From positions 682,001 through 746,000 of the forward strand of contig JAHDVF020001054.1 in the NCBI GenBank assembly GCA_022606425.2: a stretch of 64,000 bases of DNA, in the 5' to 3' direction. Positions 59,820 to 64,000 of this stretch are shown here, in pieces; the stretch's first letter is position 1, and every line of letters begins with the position of its first letter. Below the pieces are notes generated by a model. That model was not told the origin of the DNA and did not search any database. It was given only the letters and a program-made list of their open reading frames with translations. Source of the DNA: Lepidostoma basale (Eukaryota > Arthropoda > Insecta > Trichoptera > Lepidostomatidae). Made by a program: the position numbers and the translations under genes.

Positions 59820-60250
59820 TACAATATTCGTGGCAGAGTCGTAAGAGTAGACTTCCGTACCGAAGGTCCCTGGTTCGATTGTCACAGTAAAATGGCGATA
59901 GATTAGCTATCTATCTATCTACGACCTTCGTGGCCGAGTGGTAAGTGCATTGACTGCCACCCCGAAGGTTCCGGATACGATTCCCTGCGAGGGAATCTCA
60001 CACTGTCTTTGGTCTGATGTAGAATTCACGTGACAATAAATTGGCGATAGATTATCTACCTATCACATGTCACGATAAACACTATGATAGCTATAATAAT
60101 ACCCTTTACATAGATTTGGCTCATGCTGTCATGATGCAAAGAGCGATTCAACAAAATAATAATAATAATAATATCACGAGAATCAATATAACAGCTAAAA
60201 ACAAATTTAATACAGTTATTGGGTTCAAACGACCTGTTGTATGGTAAACA
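59820..60250 (+). mobile_element. Two SINE-t copies in tandem
   Basis: First, 59820-59922: head TTCGTGGCAGAGTCGTAAGA, CCCTGGTTCGATTGTCA, then AAAATGGCGATAGATTAGCT. Second, 59926-60250: ACGACCTTCGTGGCCGAGTG, TTCCGGATACGATTCCCTGC, CAATAAATTGGCGATAGATT, tail GGGTTCAAACGACCTGTTGT. The second has about 110 extra bases with (AAT)n before the tail. Confidence 0.75.
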
Positions 60251-60264
60251 AAAAAAACTTTTAT

Positions 60265-60450
60265 ATGAAGCAATGACTGTTTGTTTTTGTTTTTGACGGC
60301 GACATAAAACAATCGGCTTGTTTTTGTAGAGCTTCGACGGTATAGAAACCGCTTGGTTCGATAAAACAAAATTAAGTGGTTTAAAAACAAATAACACAAG
60401 TGTTATAAATTATTTTCTAATAATTCCACACCACAAATTAAGTGCTTCAT
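60265..60450. repeat. Family C foldback relative, decayed
   Basis: GTAGAGCTTCGACGGTATAG, AAACCGCTTGGTTCGATAAA, AATTAAGTGGTTT and TCCACACCACAAATTAAGTG (also at 31757). A hammerhead cannot form. Confidence 0.5.
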
Positions 60451-60479
60451 ACGAAAGTATTTTATAAAATGTATTTTAA

Positions 60480-61464
60480 CCCTTAACGGACGTAAGTCAC
60501 CTCTGACGTGACAACATAACTTTGTCGCTGTGGTCGTGAGGCACGTGTGAGATGACACAATGAATCATGTGGAAACTTGTTGTCAATTACTTTGCCAGTT
60601 GAATTTTATCAACGGATTGATTAACATATCAGGTAGTGAGTTTTTTTGGACTAAACAAAATAAAAATAACTCAAAGCCAAATTACAGAATAATAAATTAT
60701 TATACTTTTTTACTTTGAAACTACTACTACAAAATAAATAATATTAATGATTTACAGTAAAAAAAACATGTTTTTTTCATAACTAGTCAACCATTTGTCT
60801 GTCAGTACAGATTTTCAATTTATTTAACTTAATTGGAATTATGTCAAGATAAATGAGAATAAAAAAATCGTCCTTTTCTTTTACCATAAAATATTCGACT
60901 TTATTTATATTGTTTAATGACACACAATTCGCAGCCTGATATTAAAAGGTTGGCAATTAACACGGGAATGATGACGTCATGGAATATTTAAAATGTGAAT
61001 TACTCTGTTGGTATTATAGTTACATTGTTGAAAAATTCGAACATTTCTGACAAATAGTTCACAGATTCCAGTATCTTTCGGTATTCGGGAAAAAATGTAA
61101 TCAAATATTTGTACAATTGGAATTATGTCAGGATAAATGAGAATTAAAAAATCACATTTTCTTCCCACAAAATTATCCGATATTGATTATGTTCGTTAAT
61201 TACATATAATTCGCAGCCGGACCATAAAAGGTTGGCAATTAACACGCGAATGATGACGTCATGGAATATTTAAAATGTGAATTACTTCGTTGGTATTAGA
61301 GTTATAAAATTTCGAACATTTCTAACAAATAGTTTACAGATTTCAGTGTCGTTCGATATTCGGGGAAAAAATTAGTAATAAAATATTTGTAGGCGCAAAT
61401 GTACTTATATAACAGGCCTATTTAATATTTTTATAGCATAATGTATAATTGCGAGTGATAAGGG
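60480..61464. mobile_element. Non-autonomous piggyBac-type element, 985 bp
   Basis: Flanked by TTAA on both sides (60476-60479 and 61465-61468). Termini CCCTTAACGGACGTAAGTCA and GCGAGTGATAAGGG are short inverted repeats beginning CCCTTA, as in piggyBac-type transposons. The interior has no transposase but has a 284-base tandem duplication (60832-61115, 61116-about 61400). A similar TTAACCCTTAACGTACCG end occurs at 44168. Confidence 0.75.
60832..61400. repeat. 284-base tandem duplication with perfect CRE sites
   Basis: Both units start ATTGGAATTATGTCA and share GGTTGGCAATTAACACG, GAATGATGACGTCATGGAAT and TGTGAATTACT. The palindrome TGACGTCA lies at 60972-60979 and 61254-61261. Units differ by scattered substitutions, so the duplication is not recent. 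Confidence 0.85.
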
Positions 61465-61489
61465 TTAAGTCTGTTTATTCAAATATGAG

Positions 61490-61770
61490 AATAATTATCT
61501 CCGCGTTCGATAAACCCATTAAAACTAACTCTGCGAAGGAGGAGCCGTCATGAGCAATGCAAATTGCATTGTTCTCTGACGAATGTAGCAGATTTCATAA
61601 CCCGAGGCGTTCGGGGGTGTCAATAAGTGTGCTATTCCCGTTAACCGCCCCTCGAATCGGCCTCTTCGCCCGGGCTCTAATTGAACCGTAGCCGCAGGCT
61701 AAAATGGTCTCTGCGGGAGCACCTTTGATTAATTGCAGAGCCATCTCAAAGGAAATCGAATATTGCCTTA
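61490..61770. promoter_or_regulatory. Strong candidate conserved noncoding element downstream of the second finger exon
   Basis: Unique 280-base island. A perfect 17-base palindrome CAATGCAAATTGCATTG at 61555-61571 contains the POU octamer ATGCAAAT. Further words: GGGCTCTAATTGAAC (homeodomain), CCTTTGATTAATTGCAG (TCF-like CTTTGAT plus homeodomain), AACCGCCCCTCG. The clustered high-information sites and absence of repeats suggest an Hr51 enhancer. Confidence 0.45.
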
Positions 61771-61859
61771 ATATTGTATAAAGTCAAGTGAATCGTGATG
61801 AATACTGTTCTTATCGAAATTTTGGTAGTACATTTAACAACAGAAATATTTTTTATAAG

Positions 61860-62350
61860 GATTAATTGTATCTCAATAGAAGAACAGATTATGGTGGCCG
61901 AGGCGCTTACAAGACTTATGATCTGTCATTGGTTGGGTTGAGCGATCGCTTTATGTTTAACAAAATTCCCCATTCCGCCCTTCTTACGACCACCACATCT
62001 GCCAAAATTTTTGGAAGATGTACATATGCTAGAATTTTGCACTTATCTTCACATTTTTTTTAGTTCACTCTACACTAGCGTCATCTATTAAGATTGGGAA
62101 GCATTAAGCAGAAAATCTTTATTAATGCACTGTGAAAGGCTCTGCAAATCATACAGTACTAGATTACGCCTAGAGATGTCTCTCCAATTTTTATGCCTTT
62201 AACTTGGACCAGTTATTTTACACAACATTTTGAATGTATACAAATTCTTGTAGACAAATACTGGATATTACCCATTGCGGATAAATAATTTTTAATAAAA
62301 AATAATTTCCTGTATTTGTTTACAAGAGTTTGCATACATCAAAATGTTGA
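61860..62350 (+). repeat. Family G repeat, full length with palindromic end
   Basis: ATTAATTGTATCTCAATAGA start, GAGCGATCGCTTTATGTTTA, CACTAGCGTCATCTATTAAG, AGATGTCTCTCCAATTTTTA, ATTTTGAATGTATACAAATT, CCCATTGCGGATA, then an inverted partial copy of the end (TTTGTTTACAAGAGTTTGCA, TACATCAAAATGTTG) at 62305-62350. Confidence 0.75.
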
Positions 62351-62359
62351 ACAGAAATA

Positions 62360-62465
62360 TTCTTCTTCTTTTTGTCCTGTCACACCTCCATGGTGCATAG
62401 GGCCTCAAGGAACCTTCTCCACCCGACATTATCGCATGCCTGATACCTAATAGCATCCCAACACA
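62360..62465 (-). mobile_element. RTE-like LINE 3' end, short
   Basis: CTTCTTCTTTTTGTCCTGTC, CACCTCCATGGTGCATAGGG, CCTCAAGGAACCTTCTCCAC, TCGCATGCCTGATACC. On the minus strand this reads ACDNVGWRRFLEALCTMEV-like codons followed by a (GAA)n tail, the usual C-terminus of one RTE family. Confidence 0.55.
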
Positions 62466-62469
62466 TATT

Positions 62470-62910
62470 TTTAAAACTAACTAACTAACTAACCATCACG
62501 CCGTCTCTCCGAAGGGGTAGGCAGAAAGAATGGACTGCCGCACTTTTCTTTCCTGACATATTTCTCTCGCTTTCTCAACATTCATACATCGTGTCATGCA
62601 CGCGCGTCGATTTCTCTGACTCCTCACGTGGTCGACATTCAATAGTTGATTTATTTGATCGCGCAACGTTTTCCTCGGTCTTCCTCTATTACTAGTTCCA
62701 TTTACATCGTTAACATATATTTTTTTTACCATTATTTATTCATTCATTCTTTCCATGTGTCCAAACCATCTTAATGATCCTTTCATTATTTTGTTCATAA
62801 CACCATTATTCGCACCGCATTCACTTCTTATATTTTCGTCTAAGAGATCTCATTTCTACTGCATTTATTATACTTTCATCCTTCTTTTACCAGTTCCATG
62901 CAAATTCCAT
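62470..62910 (-). mobile_element. LINE-1 3' end
   Basis: CTAACTAACTAACTAACC tail, hairpin (CTCCGAAGGGG), minus-strand frame (62496-62732) MVKKIYVNDVNGTSNRGRPR, TLRDQINQLLNVDHVRSQRN, CMTRCMNVEKAREICQERKV, then a frameshift and pieces up to the INAVEMRSL region at 62860. Confidence 0.85.
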
Positions 62911-62934
62911 TCCCATTTGTAGTAGTTCCATTTC

Positions 62935-63280
62935 CATTTGTATTAACATGAAATTTTAAATTATTGTTCATAAAATAATATAATAAATACGTTGTTCAAT
63001 TGTTTGGCGACAAAGATATTAGAAATAAAATAAAAATCAATAATTATATAAAGGTTAAATGGCTAAAAATTAATTAAATGTAAAATTAATCATTATGTTC
63101 TTAGATAAAATAACAAAGTTGATATTATAATGATCTTATATGAGTGGGTATAAAAAATTATCAGAACGAAATTCCGCGCTTCGTCTTATATTTCGCTTTT
63201 CCTCCTCAATAGTAATATATTCAAAGTTTAAAATTCAACCCCTTTAGTGCTGGCGGTAAAAATCTCATCCTTAATTTGCC
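62935..63280. other. AT-rich unique intron DNA
   Basis: Nothing recognised. Confidence 0.5.
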
Positions 63281-63284
63281 TAAA

Positions 63285-63480
63285 TAACCTTTTAGGAAAC
63301 CTGTTTGTGAAATAAACTAGCCGTAGTGCCGACACGTGTCTCACACGCGCCGCGAGTGACGGAGGGGTGGGGGGTTGTTAGTTATTGCAATATTTTTTCC
63401 GCAACGCAATCGCATGGTTTAGTCCCTAAACTGCAGCACCCCTTTGAAAATTTATTATTGCAGGGGTTAAAGTCGCGGTA
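63285..63480. promoter_or_regulatory. Unique GC-richer island
   Basis: ACTAGCCGTAGTGCCGACAC, CACACGCGCCGCGAGTGACG, GAGGGGTGGGGGGTTG, CAACGCAATCGCATGG. Not repeated. Possible regulatory element of the Hr51 intron that follows the second finger exon. Confidence 0.3.
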
Positions 63481-63599
63481 TTTGTATACAGACACAAACA
63501 CTGGTTTAAAAAAACAGCAAATTACTTGATGTACGAAATTTCATCGGACGTGCATGACACGTAGTTCAAATGTTAAAAAAGTCTAAGAACTACAATATA

Positions 63600-63775
63600 A
63601 AGCTAACTAACCATCCCGCCGTCTCCGCGATGGGAAGCAGAGAGATTGGAGTGCCCCAATATTATTTCGCGACATACGTCTCTCGTTTCCTCAACATTCA
63701 TATAAATTGTCGTACACGCACGTCTGTTTCTCCGACACTTCTCAAGGACTACCTTATAAGAGTGCGGCAGTTTTA
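63600..63775 (-). mobile_element. LINE-1 3' end, decayed
   Basis: AGCTAACTAACCATCCCGCC tail, GTCTCCGCGATGGGAAGCAG hairpin remnant, ACATACGTCTCTCGTTTCCT, then TACACGCACGTCTGTTTCTC. The 5' part is lost. Confidence 0.7.
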
Positions 63776-64000
63776 TCACATTTGCTTAACGCTTCGAGGA
63801 AATAATTTAAAAAAAAACTTATACAAGGTTTAATTAAAAGGAAAAAAGACATATTTGATTATTAAAATGAATAATCGATTTTACCTCTTCAATAGTAGTT
63901 CTCGACGAATATAATGCATGTATGCCACTGATTTTTCCATTGTTCAAAATACCGTATCGACCTGGTTTTTGAGATATTTAACTTTTACTAAAAATTTTGG

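Overview
This is an AT-rich, intron-and-transposon-dominated stretch of an insect nuclear genome, most likely a moth or butterfly. The evidence is a Helitron with the usual lepidopteran-style ends, tRNA-derived SINEs, mariner copies, very numerous truncated non-LTR retrotransposons, and frequent GTAGGTA-like words. There are no operons, ribosome binding sites or bacterial features.

Only one host gene can be supported. Three plus-strand exons (33628-33873, 34398-34512, 59481-59584) join in frame, with matching intron phases, to give the N-terminal linker and the complete two-zinc-finger DNA-binding domain of an NR2E3/PNR-type nuclear receptor, the insect Hr51 (unfulfilled) orthologue. The two halves of the DNA-binding domain are separated by an intron of about 25 kb. 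The 33.6 kb upstream is probably 5' intron or upstream flank. The ligand-binding domain must lie beyond the right edge. Several GC-richer, non-repetitive islands (for example 7885-8050, 13320-13620, 18125-18510, 42120-42380, 57390-57545, 61490-61770) look like candidate regulatory elements of this gene.

The rest is layered mobile DNA. (1) LINE-1 (my label): one non-LTR family with at least 20 mostly 5'-truncated copies, a (TTAG)n-type tail and a conserved 3' hairpin. The copy at 28335-30552 still has a 581-codon reverse transcriptase frame. (2) A Jockey/CR1-like element at 39550-41243 nested inside a LINE-1 copy. (3) Fragments of other RTE-like LINEs. (4) A Penelope-like element (44090-46155 and 52000-52500) with a GIY-YIG endonuclease reading frame. 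(5) Two mariners, a Helitron, a piggyBac-type MITE with TTAA ends, a 1.95-kb TIR transposon and a 0.4-kb TIR MITE pair. (6) tRNA SINEs and at least two other SINE-like families.

The most interesting signal is a large set of foldback repeats whose arms carry hammerhead ribozyme motifs (CUGANGA, stem II, GAAA, a two-base-pair stem III, then UH). Several have an intact core: 18708-18757 minus, 23465-23510 minus, 24341-24390 plus, 24822-24868 minus, 31588-31630 minus and 46080-46125 plus. The Penelope-like element carries the same motifs in its inverted terminal arms, so the small foldbacks look like its non-autonomous relatives. The most abundant foldback repeat in the window (family A, about 20 copies) has a hammerhead-like module with two core substitutions in each arm. 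Hammerheads in Penelope-like elements are known; a whole set of twin, inverted hammerhead foldbacks in one nuclear-receptor intron deserves attention.
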